Origin: Chitinophaga silvisoli
Lineage (GTDB): Bacteria; Bacteroidota; Bacteroidia; Chitinophagales; Chitinophagaceae
Reading direction: 5' to 3'
Length of the DNA: 64,000 nt
Assembly (NCBI RefSeq): GCF_003412465.1
Contig: NZ_QTJV01000001.1
Location: 992,001 to 1,056,000 of the forward strand
Made by a program: the position numbers and the translations under genes. Below are positions 46,735 to 56,628 of this stretch, piece by piece (position 1 is the stretch's first letter; the number at the start of each line of letters is the position of its first letter). The notes beneath the pieces were generated by a model that was not told where the DNA came from, ran no database searches, and was given only the letters and a program-made list of their open reading frames with translations.

Positions 46735-47823
46735 TTAGTTCCTTGTTGCGCGACCGCTGTTACGGCCACCGCTGTTGCCGCCAGATCTGTTTCCACCAAA
46801 TCCGCCTCCGGATTGTCTGGTACCACCACCATTGTTTACTCTGCCAGGGCTATAGTTACCGCCATAGCCTCTGCTGCCACCATTGTAGCTTCTGTCGCCA
46901 CCGTTGTAACCAGATCTGCCACCGGTATTAACTCTGTCTGGTGCATAATTTCTGCCACCATTGTTATATGTCCTGTTTGGTGCGTAGTAGTTACCACCTC
47001 TGTTGCCATAGTTAGTTTGACGATAACCGTTACGGTATTCATGGCGGCTGTTGCGGTAGTTATTTACAACTACTCTGTTACGCTGAATTACTGTAACAGA
47101 AGTCACCCGGGTAGGGCGGTACATAATGCGGGCAGGCTGAATTCTGCGGGTAGGTACCACTACGTAGCGGGTGTTGTAATGTACGCAGTATGGGCGGTAT
47201 ACATAATAGGGCATTGGGCGCCATGGATGCCACCATACGGGGTGAGCCACCCAGGTAAATGGGGAAACCCATACGGTATAGGCTGGTGCATATACATAGC
47301 GAACACAGGGCCAGAACCATACGTTCACGATGATTCCTTCAGGACCTGATACAGAGGGGCCGTGGGTAGCCGGGCTATAGTTAAAAGCGCTTTCAGCTTC
47401 AGGTAATGGTTCGGCTATGGTGGATTCACCGTAGATATCGTCATCACCTTCTATCTGGATGACCGCATTTTCTTCCGCTGTTTTCTGGAGGGAGATTACG
47501 GCTACGTCCTGGCTTTCGCTGGAAGAAACCAGGGCTTGCAGTACGAAAATCTGTACATCATCCTGTTTTTTGCTTGTAACACGTATATAATCAATTTGTC
47601 CGTCTCCATTCAGGTCGAGGTTATTTACTTTATTATCCTGTGTGTTTAATAATTTTTCGAATTCTTCGGGTGATCCTGCTTTTTTAAATAAGTCCAAAGC
47701 TCCCTGTAAGCTGAAATTGTCCCCGGGCAAACCGGTAGAATCTGCTTCCTGATCCTGTGCGCTGGCAGTAACTGCTATAGAGAAGCATAGGAGCAGTGCA
47801 GAGATGGTTTTTGAAAGGTTCAT
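46735..47823 (-). CDS. Exported protein with EF-hand-like motif and Gly/Asn/Arg-rich tail
   Basis: A 362-residue exported protein. A signal peptide (SKTISALLLCFSIAVTASA) leads to an acidic region with DLNGDGQIDYI (about residue 74), a calcium-binding EF-hand-like loop. A central aromatic part (VWFWPCVRYVYAPAYTVWV, WWHPWRPMPYYVYRPYC) is followed by about 110 residues dominated by Gly, Asn, Arg and Tyr in imperfect repeats of the type NGGxxY. Such tails are low-complexity and may self-assemble or bind nucleic acid or polysaccharide. Similar exported proteins occur in other Bacteroidota, but their function is not known to me. Confidence 0.7.
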   Translation of the reverse strand: MNLSKTISALLLCFSIAVTASAQDQEADSTGLPGDNFSLQGALDLFKKAGSPEEFEKLLNTQDNKVNNLDLNGDGQIDYIRVTSKKQDDVQIFVLQALVSSSESQDVAVISLQKTAEENAVIQIEGDDDIYGESTIAEPLPEAESAFNYSPATHGPSVSGPEGIIVNVWFWPCVRYVYAPAYTVWVSPFTWVAHPVWWHPWRPMPYYVYRPYCVHYNTRYVVVPTRRIQPARIMYRPTRVTSVTVIQRNRVVVNNYRNSRHEYRNGYRQTNYGNRGGNYYAPNRTYNNGGRNYAPDRVNTGGRSGYNGGDRSYNGGSRGYGGNYSPGRVNNGGGTRQSGGGFGGNRSGGNSGGRNSGRATRN

Positions 47824-48036
47824 ACGATATATTTTAGATCGTTAGGCAAGTGAATTTACAAATAGTTTAATTATATTATATAAAAACTGTGCCAATTGGA
47901 TGGGGCTGGCCATTTTAGGAGATAACTAGTTGATAATTAAAGGGGAAAATCTAAAACGTATAAATAATTTTTGTTTGTCTATCTGATTGTATTTCTTGAT
48001 GATTTAGATTTTTTTTTGATTTTATTACGGTTTTTT

Positions 48037-48130
48037 TCCTAATTTGGTGCCGTCAATCATAGGGTCCGGGCTACCGGACAGACTACTTAAACCGCAACTC
48101 GCATACTGTTTTTGGGCCACCAAATTAGGA
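48037..48130 (+). ncRNA. Candidate structured leader RNA element
   Basis: TCCTAATTTGGTG (48037-48049) is perfectly complementary to CACCAAATTAGGA (48118-48130), and the stem extends by two more pairs past a bulge. Inside it GTCCGG (48064-48069) and CCGGAC (48074-48079) make a hairpin with the loop GCTA. The first copy of the 33-nt repeat lies between that hairpin and the closing arm. Downstream inverted repeats are TGTTTGAA/TTCAAACA (48134-48141/48163-48170) and AGTTAA/TTAACT (48172-48177/48181-48186). Transcription is not shown; a cis-acting RNA such as an attenuator or riboswitch-like element is inferred. Confidence 0.5.
48086..48118 (+). repeat. 33-nt repeat, copy 1
   Basis: The core is ACCGCAACTCGCATACTG, preceded by CTTAA and followed by TTTTTGGGCC. 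Copy 2 at 48211 differs at two of 33 positions. A perfect GTCCGG/CCGGAC hairpin ends 6 nt upstream. Confidence 0.85.
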
Positions 48131-48210
48131 CATTGTTTGAATATATTAGTCACCATTTTGTTTTCAAACATAGTTAAATATTAACTGTTTACGATTTTTC
48201 GTGAACTGTG

Positions 48211-48243
48211 CTTAAACCGCAACTCGCATACTGCTTTTGGACC
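48211..48243 (+). repeat. 33-nt repeat, copy 2
   Basis: The same element as at 48086, 125 bp further on, with the core ACCGCAACTCGCATACTG. A hairpin GTTTACG/CGTGAAC (48187-48193/48200-48206, one G-T pair) ends 4 nt upstream, echoing the layout of copy 1. A run of seven T follows GGACC. Confidence 0.85.
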
Positions 48244-48345
48244 TTTTTTTAACGCTGCATTCAGTGGTGTGATGCTGGCTTATTAGCCTGTTGTCACAGG
48301 TATTAAATACTGTCAATTATGATCTGAAAAAGGTGCAGGTCATAA

Positions 48346-49632
<1,287 letters not shown>

Positions 49633-49659
49633 CGCCTGTAACACATAAAGCAAATAATA

Positions 49660-50841
49660 ATGGACACTATACAGACACCTTCCGTTTCAACCACAACTGT
49701 CACTGTAGTCAGAGGAAGTGCTCCTGTTATTGAACAGGTGAGCACCAAACATCAAATGAAGTTATTCATTGACTTTCCGCATGACCTATACAGCAATGAT
49801 CCGCTATACGTGCCCGAGTTGTTTATAGCACAACGCGACCTTTTAACACCGGGCAAACATCCTTTCCACGAACATTCACAAATACAACTGTTTCTCGCTT
49901 TTCGTGACAAAAAAGTAGTAGGCCGTATTGCGGCTATTAACAATCGCAATCATAACGCGTTCAATGGCACCAACGATGGTTTCTTTGGCTTTTTTGAGTG
50001 TATACCTGATGTGACAGTGAGCAATGCGCTGTTTAATACAGCTGCAGAATGGTTAAAAAAGCAGGGATTATCCACCATCATCGGACCAGTGAATTTCTCT
50101 ACCAATGAAACCTGTGGTTTGCTTGTAGAAGGATTCGACAGTTCACCTGTAGTAATGATGCCTTACAACCGTCCTTATTACATAGAGCTGATCAAGGCTG
50201 CTGAGATGAAGGAGAATGTGACACTGATCGCATGGCAGGTAACGGCCGATGCGGTGGAAGACAAGCCACTGCGTATGATGCAGATGCTGGAGAACAGGCT
50301 TGCGCAGCGAAATATAGTGGTGCGCAAAATAAACCTGAAGAAGTTTGATGAGGAGGTGGTGAAGATCAGAGAAATCTATAATAAAGCGTGGGACAAGAAC
50401 CTGGGATTTGTTCCCATGACGGACAATGAATTTGCGTATCTGGCAAAGGACTTGAAAATGATACTGGATCCTGATTTTTGTATCGTGGCAGAAAAGGATG
50501 GAAAGGCAATTGGTTTTGCCTTGTGTATACCTGATCTGAACCAGGTGTTGATCAAGATCCGCAAAGGACGATTATTACCTACCGGTATTTTTAAACTGCT
50601 GCTGGGTAAAAGTAAGATCAAAGGTGTGCGTGTACTGGCCCTGGGTGTACTGGAGCCATTCCGCAAGCTGGGTGTAGAGGCAGTATTCTATGGCCAGATC
50701 ATCAGAGACTGCCGTAAGAAAGGTATCAATGTGGCGGAAGCCTCCTGGATCCTTGAACACAATGACCTTATGAACAGTGCGATCCAGGCTGTAAATGGGG
50801 TACCATACAAGCGATACAGGATTTACGAGAAAGCGATATGA
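49660..50841 (+). CDS. GNAT-fold protein, candidate bacterial ceramide synthase
   Basis: A 393-residue protein with two GNAT-like halves. The first has FRDKKVVGRIAAINNRNHN (about 83-101) and TIIGPVNFSTNETCGLL (about 140). The second has AEKDGKAIGFALCIPDLNQ (about 277-295) and LALGVLEPFRKLGVEAVFYG (about 324-343). In Caulobacter a GNAT-type acyltransferase is the bacterial ceramide synthase that N-acylates the sphingoid base. The order SPT, this gene, then an epimerase/dehydratase fits the same pathway. The assignment is therefore from context plus family, not from a specific motif. It overlaps the next gene by 4 nt. Confidence 0.72.
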   Translation: MDTIQTPSVSTTTVTVVRGSAPVIEQVSTKHQMKLFIDFPHDLYSNDPLYVPELFIAQRDLLTPGKHPFHEHSQIQLFLAFRDKKVVGRIAAINNRNHNAFNGTNDGFFGFFECIPDVTVSNALFNTAAEWLKKQGLSTIIGPVNFSTNETCGLLVEGFDSSPVVMMPYNRPYYIELIKAAEMKENVTLIAWQVTADAVEDKPLRMMQMLENRLAQRNIVVRKINLKKFDEEVVKIREIYNKAWDKNLGFVPMTDNEFAYLAKDLKMILDPDFCIVAEKDGKAIGFALCIPDLNQVLIKIRKGRLLPTGIFKLLLGKSKIKGVRVLALGVLEPFRKLGVEAVFYGQIIRDCRKKGINVAEASWILEHNDLMNSAIQAVNGVPYKRYRIYEKAI

Positions 50842-51818
50842 GGAAAGTATTGATAACAGGTGCAAGCGGATTTCTGGGATTCCATTTAATTGAGGCCGCT
50901 TTGGCAGCAGGAATGGAAGTGCATGCAGGAGTAAGGCCCTCCAGCGATGTTGCGCATTTACAACATTTGGAGATCTCTTTCGTGAACCTCGATTTCCGTG
51001 ATGTACCTGGCATGGCAGCCTTGCTACAGAAGCAGCAATACAGTGATATTATTCATGCTGCAGGTGCCACCCGTGCAAAAAATGAGGCAGCTTTCAACGA
51101 GATTAATGCAGGGTATACTGACAATCTTCTGAAAGCGATCGTACAATCAGGTATTAAACTGAACAGGTTTGTGTATTTCAGTAGTCTGGCAGCAGTAGGG
51201 CCTAAGGCTTATGAAGCAAAATGGCCGGAGCAGGATGAGGTGTCACCAGCACCAGTGACCTTGTATGGCAAGAGTAAGCTGCTGGCGGAGCAACTGCTGA
51301 AGCAATATGCCCAGATCCCCTGGGTAGTGTTGCGTCCTACGGCCATTTATGGCCCCCGGGACAAGGACCTGTTCGTTTTGTTCAAAACTTATGGTTGGCG
51401 ATTGGAGCCGTATATGGGAAAAGGGCCCCAGCAGTTGAGTTTTGTTTATGTAAAAGATGTGGCACAGGCTGCCATTCGCGCATTAAACGGACAATTTATA
51501 CATACCTGTTATGATGTTTCGGACGGAAATAGTTATGACCGTTATGCATTAGCCAAAGTGACGAAAGGTTTGTTAGGCATCAGGACATTACGTATTCACA
51601 TGCCATTAACATTGATCCGGTGGATAGCCGGAATAGCCGAGGCAACAAGTAAGGGCATGCCGTTGTTAAATAGGGACCGGTTAAATGAGTTAACTGCCCA
51701 AAACTGGAATTGCAATATAATACGTATACAAAAGGAACTTGGATACCAACCTGACTTCACACTTGAAAAAGGAATGAGGGAGACCCTGGATTGGTATACC
51801 GGGAACCACTGGTTATAA
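50838..51818 (+). CDS. NAD-dependent epimerase/dehydratase, candidate ceramide reductase (CerR)
   Basis: A 326-residue extended SDR protein. VLITGASGFLGFHLIEAAL at residues 4-22 binds NAD(P), VYFSSLAAVGPKAYE carries the active-site serine, and LYGKSKLLAE has the Y-x3-K pair. Bacterial CerR proteins belong to this family and reduce the 3-keto group of oxidised ceramide. The start overlaps the candidate ceramide synthase gene by 4 nt (ATGA), supporting a coupled function. The fold also includes sugar epimerases, so the substrate is inferred from the operon. Confidence 0.75.
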   Translation: MRKVLITGASGFLGFHLIEAALAAGMEVHAGVRPSSDVAHLQHLEISFVNLDFRDVPGMAALLQKQQYSDIIHAAGATRAKNEAAFNEINAGYTDNLLKAIVQSGIKLNRFVYFSSLAAVGPKAYEAKWPEQDEVSPAPVTLYGKSKLLAEQLLKQYAQIPWVVLRPTAIYGPRDKDLFVLFKTYGWRLEPYMGKGPQQLSFVYVKDVAQAAIRALNGQFIHTCYDVSDGNSYDRYALAKVTKGLLGIRTLRIHMPLTLIRWIAGIAEATSKGMPLLNRDRLNELTAQNWNCNIIRIQKELGYQPDFTLEKGMRETLDWYTGNHWL

Positions 51819-51859
51819 CAAACGTTCACTAATTGAAAAACAAAGAGGCAAAAGATTTT

Positions 51860-53185
51860 ATGAAACATCAAATTAAAGAAGCAAATGGGAAGCTGGGAGT
51901 ACTGATGCCAGGCCTTGGCGCGGTAGCGACCACTTTCATAGCAGGAGTCTTATCTGTGACCAAGGGCTTTTCCAAGCCAATCGGATCAGTGACTCAAATG
52001 GGACATATTCGTCTGGGTAAGAGAACAGACAATAAGAATCCACTGATCAAAGATTTTGTTCCCCTTGCAAAACTGGAAGACATTGTATTCGGCGGCTGGG
52101 ATGTATATGAAGATAACGTGTATACAGCGGCGGTAAAAGCTGAAGTACTGGATAGGTTTCAGATAGAAGCAATAAAGCCTGAATTGGAAGCTATTATTCC
52201 CATGAAGGCGGCTTTTGACAAAAACTTTGTTAAAAATCTGGATGGTACGCATGTAAAGGATTTCAAGACGCGTTATGATCTGGCGCAGATGGTGATGGAG
52301 GATATCAAAACCTTCCAGGAGGAAAATAAGGTAGATCGTGTAGTAATGGTGTGGTGTGGGTCTACCGAAATTTACCATGAAGCAGCAGACGTACACAACT
52401 CACTGGCAGCTTTTGAGCAGGGTTTAAGAGAAAATGACGAGCGAATTGCCCCAAGTATGATTTATGCTTATGCGGCACTGAAGCTGGGCGTACCATTTGC
52501 AAACGGTGCACCGAACCTGACATGTGATATTCCGGCATTGGTTGAGCTGGCTCACCAGACAAAAACACCAATTGCGGGTAAAGATTTCAAGACCGGTCAG
52601 ACCCTGATGAAGACAATTCTGGCTCCGGGCCTGCAGGCGAGAGCCCTGGGTATGGAAGGCTGGTTCAGCACAAATATCCTTGGAAACCGCGATGGATGGG
52701 TGTTAGACGACCCTGACAACTTCAAAACCAAGGAAGTTTCCAAGCTTGGCGTTTTAGAAGATATTTTAAGTCCGGAAGAATATCCTGATCTTTACGGTGA
52801 CCTTTACCACAAAATCCGTATTAACTATTATCCGCCGCGCAAGGATAATAAGGAAAGCTGGGATAACATCGACATCTTCGGCTGGTTAGGGTATAAAATG
52901 CAGATAAAAGTAAACTTCCTGTGCCGTGATTCAATTCTGGCCGCACCGATTGTACTGGACCTCGCATTATTTATTGACTTTGCAAAGCGTGCAGGCATGA
53001 GCGGCATACAGGAATGGCTTTCATTCTACCTGAAATCTCCTCAAACTGCTCCTGGCTTACGTCCTGAACATGATATTTTCAAGCAGCTTATCAAGCTGCA
53101 AAATACCTTGCGCTACCTGATGGGTGAGGATCTGATCACGCATCTGGGACTGGACTATTACGAAGGAATTTTTGATACTGAATGA
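51860..53185 (+). CDS. ino1: myo-Inositol-1-phosphate synthase
   Basis: A 441-residue NAD-dependent enzyme converting glucose 6-phosphate to inositol 3-phosphate (L-myo-inositol 1-phosphate). KLGVLMPGLGAVATTFIAG binds NAD near the N-terminus. VVMVWCGSTEIYHEAA, NGAPNLTCDIPALVEL, GKDFKTGQTLMKT and STNILGNRDGWVL are the conserved active-site segments. The frame opens at a TTG (51833), but the ATG at 51860 is the likelier start. This gene supplies the inositol head group of the predicted lipids and overlaps the PgpA-like gene by 4 nt. Confidence 0.95.
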   Translation: MKHQIKEANGKLGVLMPGLGAVATTFIAGVLSVTKGFSKPIGSVTQMGHIRLGKRTDNKNPLIKDFVPLAKLEDIVFGGWDVYEDNVYTAAVKAEVLDRFQIEAIKPELEAIIPMKAAFDKNFVKNLDGTHVKDFKTRYDLAQMVMEDIKTFQEENKVDRVVMVWCGSTEIYHEAADVHNSLAAFEQGLRENDERIAPSMIYAYAALKLGVPFANGAPNLTCDIPALVELAHQTKTPIAGKDFKTGQTLMKTILAPGLQARALGMEGWFSTNILGNRDGWVLDDPDNFKTKEVSKLGVLEDILSPEEYPDLYGDLYHKIRINYYPPRKDNKESWDNIDIFGWLGYKMQIKVNFLCRDSILAAPIVLDLALFIDFAKRAGMSGIQEWLSFYLKSPQTAPGLRPEHDIFKQLIKLQNTLRYLMGEDLITHLGLDYYEGIFDTE

Positions 53186-53634
53186 TAAGAATACACAAAT
53201 TAATTGCTACCAGCCTGGGCATAGGTTACATAGGCAAGGGCGGAGGAACGGTTGCAGCTGCAGTCGCCGCACTGGTTTGGTACCTTGTACTGGCTGGGAG
53301 CAATCCTGCCAACTTTGGGCCATTACTAATTACTGTAGTTATTACATTACTGGGCATCTGGTCTGGTACGGAAGTAGAGCCCTACTGGGGCAAAGACGAC
53401 AAGAAAGTTGTCATCGATGAGGTAGCCGGGATGATGATAAGTGTGCTTTTTGTACCTGTCACTCCGGCATACATATTGGCGGGATTGGTTTTATTTCGTT
53501 TTTTTGATATAGTAAAACCTTTATATATCAGGCGCACAGAGGCTCTTCCCGGTGGTGTAGGCGTAATGATGGACGATATTGTAGCAGGTATCTATTCCAA
53601 TTTATTGTTGCAACTAGTGATTCATTTGATTTAG
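53182..53634 (+). CDS. PgpA-like phosphatase, likely phosphatidylinositol-phosphate phosphatase
   Basis: A 150-residue membrane phosphatase of the PgpA family. GYIGKGGGTVAAAVAAL (near 15), IDEVAGMMIS (near 78), FRFFDIVKP (near 106) and GGVGVMMDDIVAG (near 123) match the PgpA pattern. In E. coli PgpA removes phosphate from phosphatidylglycerophosphate. Here it sits in an inositol lipid operon, where in Bacteroides a PgpA-like enzyme turns phosphatidylinositol phosphate into phosphatidylinositol. That role is adopted from context. Confidence 0.88.
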   Translation: MIRIHKLIATSLGIGYIGKGGGTVAAAVAALVWYLVLAGSNPANFGPLLITVVITLLGIWSGTEVEPYWGKDDKKVVIDEVAGMMISVLFVPVTPAYILAGLVLFRFFDIVKPLYIRRTEALPGGVGVMMDDIVAGIYSNLLLQLVIHLI

Positions 53635-53671
53635 AGTTATTGGGTACGCGTTTTGCAGAATTGTAAACCAT

Positions 53672-54040
53672 ATGCGTTTTATTAAAGCACAAGCTTCGGC
53701 ACTGGTAGCGACCGGAGTTCAATTTTCGGTATCCTTTCTATTATTATATATATGGGAAGGGTATGGTGTAGCTGCCAATGTGACAGGAGTGGCCTGTGGC
53801 GGTATTACCAACTTCATGATTAACAGGAAGTGGGTTTACCAAAAGGGGAACGACACATGGAACTGGCAAGCCATTAAATATATCATTGTCTGGTTCGGAA
53901 ACCTGATAGTCAATACTACCTGCTTTTGGGTATTGACGAATTATACCGCTATCGATCAGCGAGTGGCTGTGGTTATGGCATCGGTTATCACCGCCGTTGG
54001 GTATAACTATGGAATGCAAAAGCGGTTTGTTTTTAAATGA
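53672..54040 (+). CDS. GtrA-like membrane protein
   Basis: A 122-residue protein with four predicted helices. FIKAQASALVATGVQFSVSF and GVACGGITNFMINRKWVYQK are typical GtrA signatures, where the N-F-x-x-N-R-x-W-V motif is conserved. GtrA proteins are thought to help move lipid-linked sugars across the membrane. Here the gene lies among inositol lipid genes, 37 nt after the phosphatase gene and 9 nt before DUF5686. A role in lipid flipping or head-group transport is an inference. Confidence 0.85.
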   Translation: MRFIKAQASALVATGVQFSVSFLLLYIWEGYGVAANVTGVACGGITNFMINRKWVYQKGNDTWNWQAIKYIIVWFGNLIVNTTCFWVLTNYTAIDQRVAVVMASVITAVGYNYGMQKRFVFK

Positions 54041-54049
54041 TTTTGGTTA

Positions 54050-56605
54050 ATGAATGGATTTAAAAATATAGTATCCGGAATTCTTTTACTGCTCGTCTCT
54101 GGCTTTAGTTCGGTTATCGCACAAACGACCACCACCGTTAAAGGTACTGTTACGGATAGCCGTACAGGGGCACCCTTACCTTTTGTTAACGTATTTATTC
54201 CGGGCACTTCAATAGGCACTGGCACTGATGCTGATGGTAAATATCAGCTGGAGGTTTCTATCACAAGAGATAGTATTCGTTTTGCTTACATGGGGTATAA
54301 GAACATCACCAGAAAGATCAATCCTGGTGTGGTTCAGACCATCAATATTCAATTGGAAAGTACGGCCAAGACGCTGAACGAGATTGTCATTAAAAAGAAA
54401 AAAGAGCGTTATCGTAACAAGGATAACCCGGCTGTGGAGCTGATCCGCCTCGTGATCGAGAACAGGGATAAAAACCGTATGACCCATTATGACTATGCAC
54501 AATACAACCAGTACGAAAAACTGGAGTTTGCGCTGAGTAACCTCTCTGAAAAGATTAGCAACGGTCGATTGACCCGTAAGTATAAATTCATTTTTGAGAA
54601 CCAGGACACTACCAAGTTTGCAGGCAAATCTATTCTGCCTATCTACCTGGAGGAAAAACTGGCCGATGTTTACTATCGCCGCGACCCGGAGAAGAAAAAG
54701 ACGATTGTGACAGGCGATAAGAAAGTGAGCTTTGAAAACTTTATCGATAACAGGGGCCTGAGCCAATATCTGAACCATATCTACCAGGATGTGGATATCT
54801 ATGATAACCAGATGATGCTGTTCACGAACCAGTTTCTGAGTCCGATAGCTAACTCTGCGCCTACTTTCTATAAATTCTATATTGCTGATACCATTGTGGC
54901 GCCGGATAGCACCAGGTTGATCAAACTTGAATTCTATCCCCGCAATAAAAGTGACCTGCTGCTGGAAGGTGAACTGTTCATTACCCTGGATGGTAACTAT
55001 GCTGTACAGAAAGCAGATATGACAGCAAACAAGGAAATTAACCTGAACTGGGTAAGAGATTTCCACCTGTATTTTGATTTTGAAAAGACTCCCGACGGTC
55101 GTTACTATACCAACAAGCAAACGCTGATGGCGGACTTCGGGATTTTCAAAGGCAGTAGCGGGATCTATGGTGAGCGTACCGTATCAATCAAGGATATGGC
55201 GATCAACCAGCCAAAGCCTGCAGAGTTCTATAATGGTGCTTCTGTTGTGGAAGATGAGAAAACGGTGCAGCATGGAGAAGACTTCTGGGTTCAGAACAGG
55301 CATGATTCCCTGTCAACGGCGGAATCAAAAGTATATTCCAATATCGACAGCCTGCAGCACATGAAATCTTTCAAGCGTACAGCTGACCTCCTTACGCTGT
55401 TGCTGGCCGGTTACAAGCAGGCAGGTCCTTATTTTGAAATAGGTCCGGTAAATACATTCTATAGCTTCAACCCGGTAGAAGGATTTCGCCCCCGTCTTGG
55501 TGGCAGATCTACTCCAAGGCTGAGCAAGAGCATCTATGTTGAAGGTTATGGGGCATATGGTTTAAAGGATGAGAAATGGAAATACTACTTCGGCGGTGCA
55601 TATGCCTTTAACCATAAGTCTATTTATGACTGGCCTGTAGTAGCCCTGAAGGCAAACTATCAGCATGAAACCAAGATTCCGGGCCAGGAATTGCAGTTCG
55701 TTCAGGAAGACAACTTCCTGCTGTCTTTCAAACGTGGTAATAACGATAAGTGGCTGTATAACAAGATCTTTAACCTGACTTTTATTCAGGAGTTCACCAA
55801 CCACTTCAGTTACCAGGTAGGATTTAAACATTGGATCCAGACACCAGCTGGTAGTCTGGCATATTATAAAGGAACAGAACCGAATACACCTGTTACCGAA
55901 TTGACGACGGCAGAGTTTAGTACGGAACTGCGCTGGGCTCCTAACGAAAAGTTCTACCAGGGTAAGAGTTTCCGTATTCCGCTGCCAAATAAATATCCCA
56001 TCTTCACCCTGAGAGGTATAGCAGGCGTGAAAGGAATTGCAAACAGCCAATACAACTACCAGAACCTGACACTAAATGTTTACAAGATGTGTTACCTGGG
56101 AGTGCTGGGATTTAGCGAAGTCGTACTGGAAGGTGGCAATATTTTCGGCAGTCACCTGCCTTATCCATTGTTGACCATCCATAGAGCGAACCAGACCTAT
56201 GCTTACCAGTTGGAAAGTTACAACCTCATGAACTTCCTGGAGTTTGTGAGTGATCACTATATAGGATTAAACATTGACCATAACTTTAATGGTTTTATCT
56301 TTAACAAAGTTCCGCTGTTGAAGAAATTGAAATGGCGTGAGGTACTGGCTGGTAAGATTATATATGGTGGTTTACGTCAGGAAAATAATCCTGCCAACAA
56401 TCCTGACCTGATTCAGTTTTCAAAATATACTGACGGTTCATCATTTACATACACACTGGGCAGAGAACCTTATATAGAGGGTAGTGTGGGCATTTCTAAC
56501 ATTTTTAAACTGGTGCGTGTGGACCTTGTAAGAAGGTTTACTTATCTGGACAATCCTGGCGTATCTAACTGGGGTATCAGAACACGTGTACGGTTCGATT
56601 TTTAA
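54050..56605 (+). CDS. DUF5686/carboxypeptidase-regulatory-like outer-membrane protein
   Basis: An 851-residue exported protein. A signal peptide (IVSGILLLLVSGFSSVIAQ) is followed by a carboxypeptidase-regulatory-like domain (VKGTVTDSRTGAPLPFVNVF, residues about 30-115). A large DUF5686 region follows, and the C-terminal half alternates short hydrophobic strands up to the final SNWGIRTRVRFDF, a beta-barrel ending. There is no TonB plug domain. It probably sits in the outer membrane. The family has no known function, and its place in the middle of the lipid operon suggests a role in export or surface delivery of the lipids. Confidence 0.83.
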   Translation: MNGFKNIVSGILLLLVSGFSSVIAQTTTTVKGTVTDSRTGAPLPFVNVFIPGTSIGTGTDADGKYQLEVSITRDSIRFAYMGYKNITRKINPGVVQTINIQLESTAKTLNEIVIKKKKERYRNKDNPAVELIRLVIENRDKNRMTHYDYAQYNQYEKLEFALSNLSEKISNGRLTRKYKFIFENQDTTKFAGKSILPIYLEEKLADVYYRRDPEKKKTIVTGDKKVSFENFIDNRGLSQYLNHIYQDVDIYDNQMMLFTNQFLSPIANSAPTFYKFYIADTIVAPDSTRLIKLEFYPRNKSDLLLEGELFITLDGNYAVQKADMTANKEINLNWVRDFHLYFDFEKTPDGRYYTNKQTLMADFGIFKGSSGIYGERTVSIKDMAINQPKPAEFYNGASVVEDEKTVQHGEDFWVQNRHDSLSTAESKVYSNIDSLQHMKSFKRTADLLTLLLAGYKQAGPYFEIGPVNTFYSFNPVEGFRPRLGGRSTPRLSKSIYVEGYGAYGLKDEKWKYYFGGAYAFNHKSIYDWPVVALKANYQHETKIPGQELQFVQEDNFLLSFKRGNNDKWLYNKIFNLTFIQEFTNHFSYQVGFKHWIQTPAGSLAYYKGTEPNTPVTELTTAEFSTELRWAPNEKFYQGKSFRIPLPNKYPIFTLRGIAGVKGIANSQYNYQNLTLNVYKMCYLGVLGFSEVVLEGGNIFGSHLPYPLLTIHRANQTYAYQLESYNLMNFLEFVSDHYIGLNIDHNFNGFIFNKVPLLKKLKWREVLAGKIIYGGLRQENNPANNPDLIQFSKYTDGSSFTYTLGREPYIEGSVGISNIFKLVRVDLVRRFTYLDNPGVSNWGIRTRVRFDF

Positions 56606-56628
56606 CAGTGAGGTTAAAAAGTCTGAGT

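Noticed and set aside
46813..47349. A 178-codon plus-strand frame rich in Val, Ile and Thr
   Set aside because: It is antisense to the repetitive Gly/Asn/Arg tail of the minus-strand gene, whose codon bias keeps the other strand open.
48086..48243. Two near-identical 33-nt repeats as a small CRISPR array
   Set aside because: Only two copies, a 92-nt spacer with its own inverted repeats, and no cas genes in the window.
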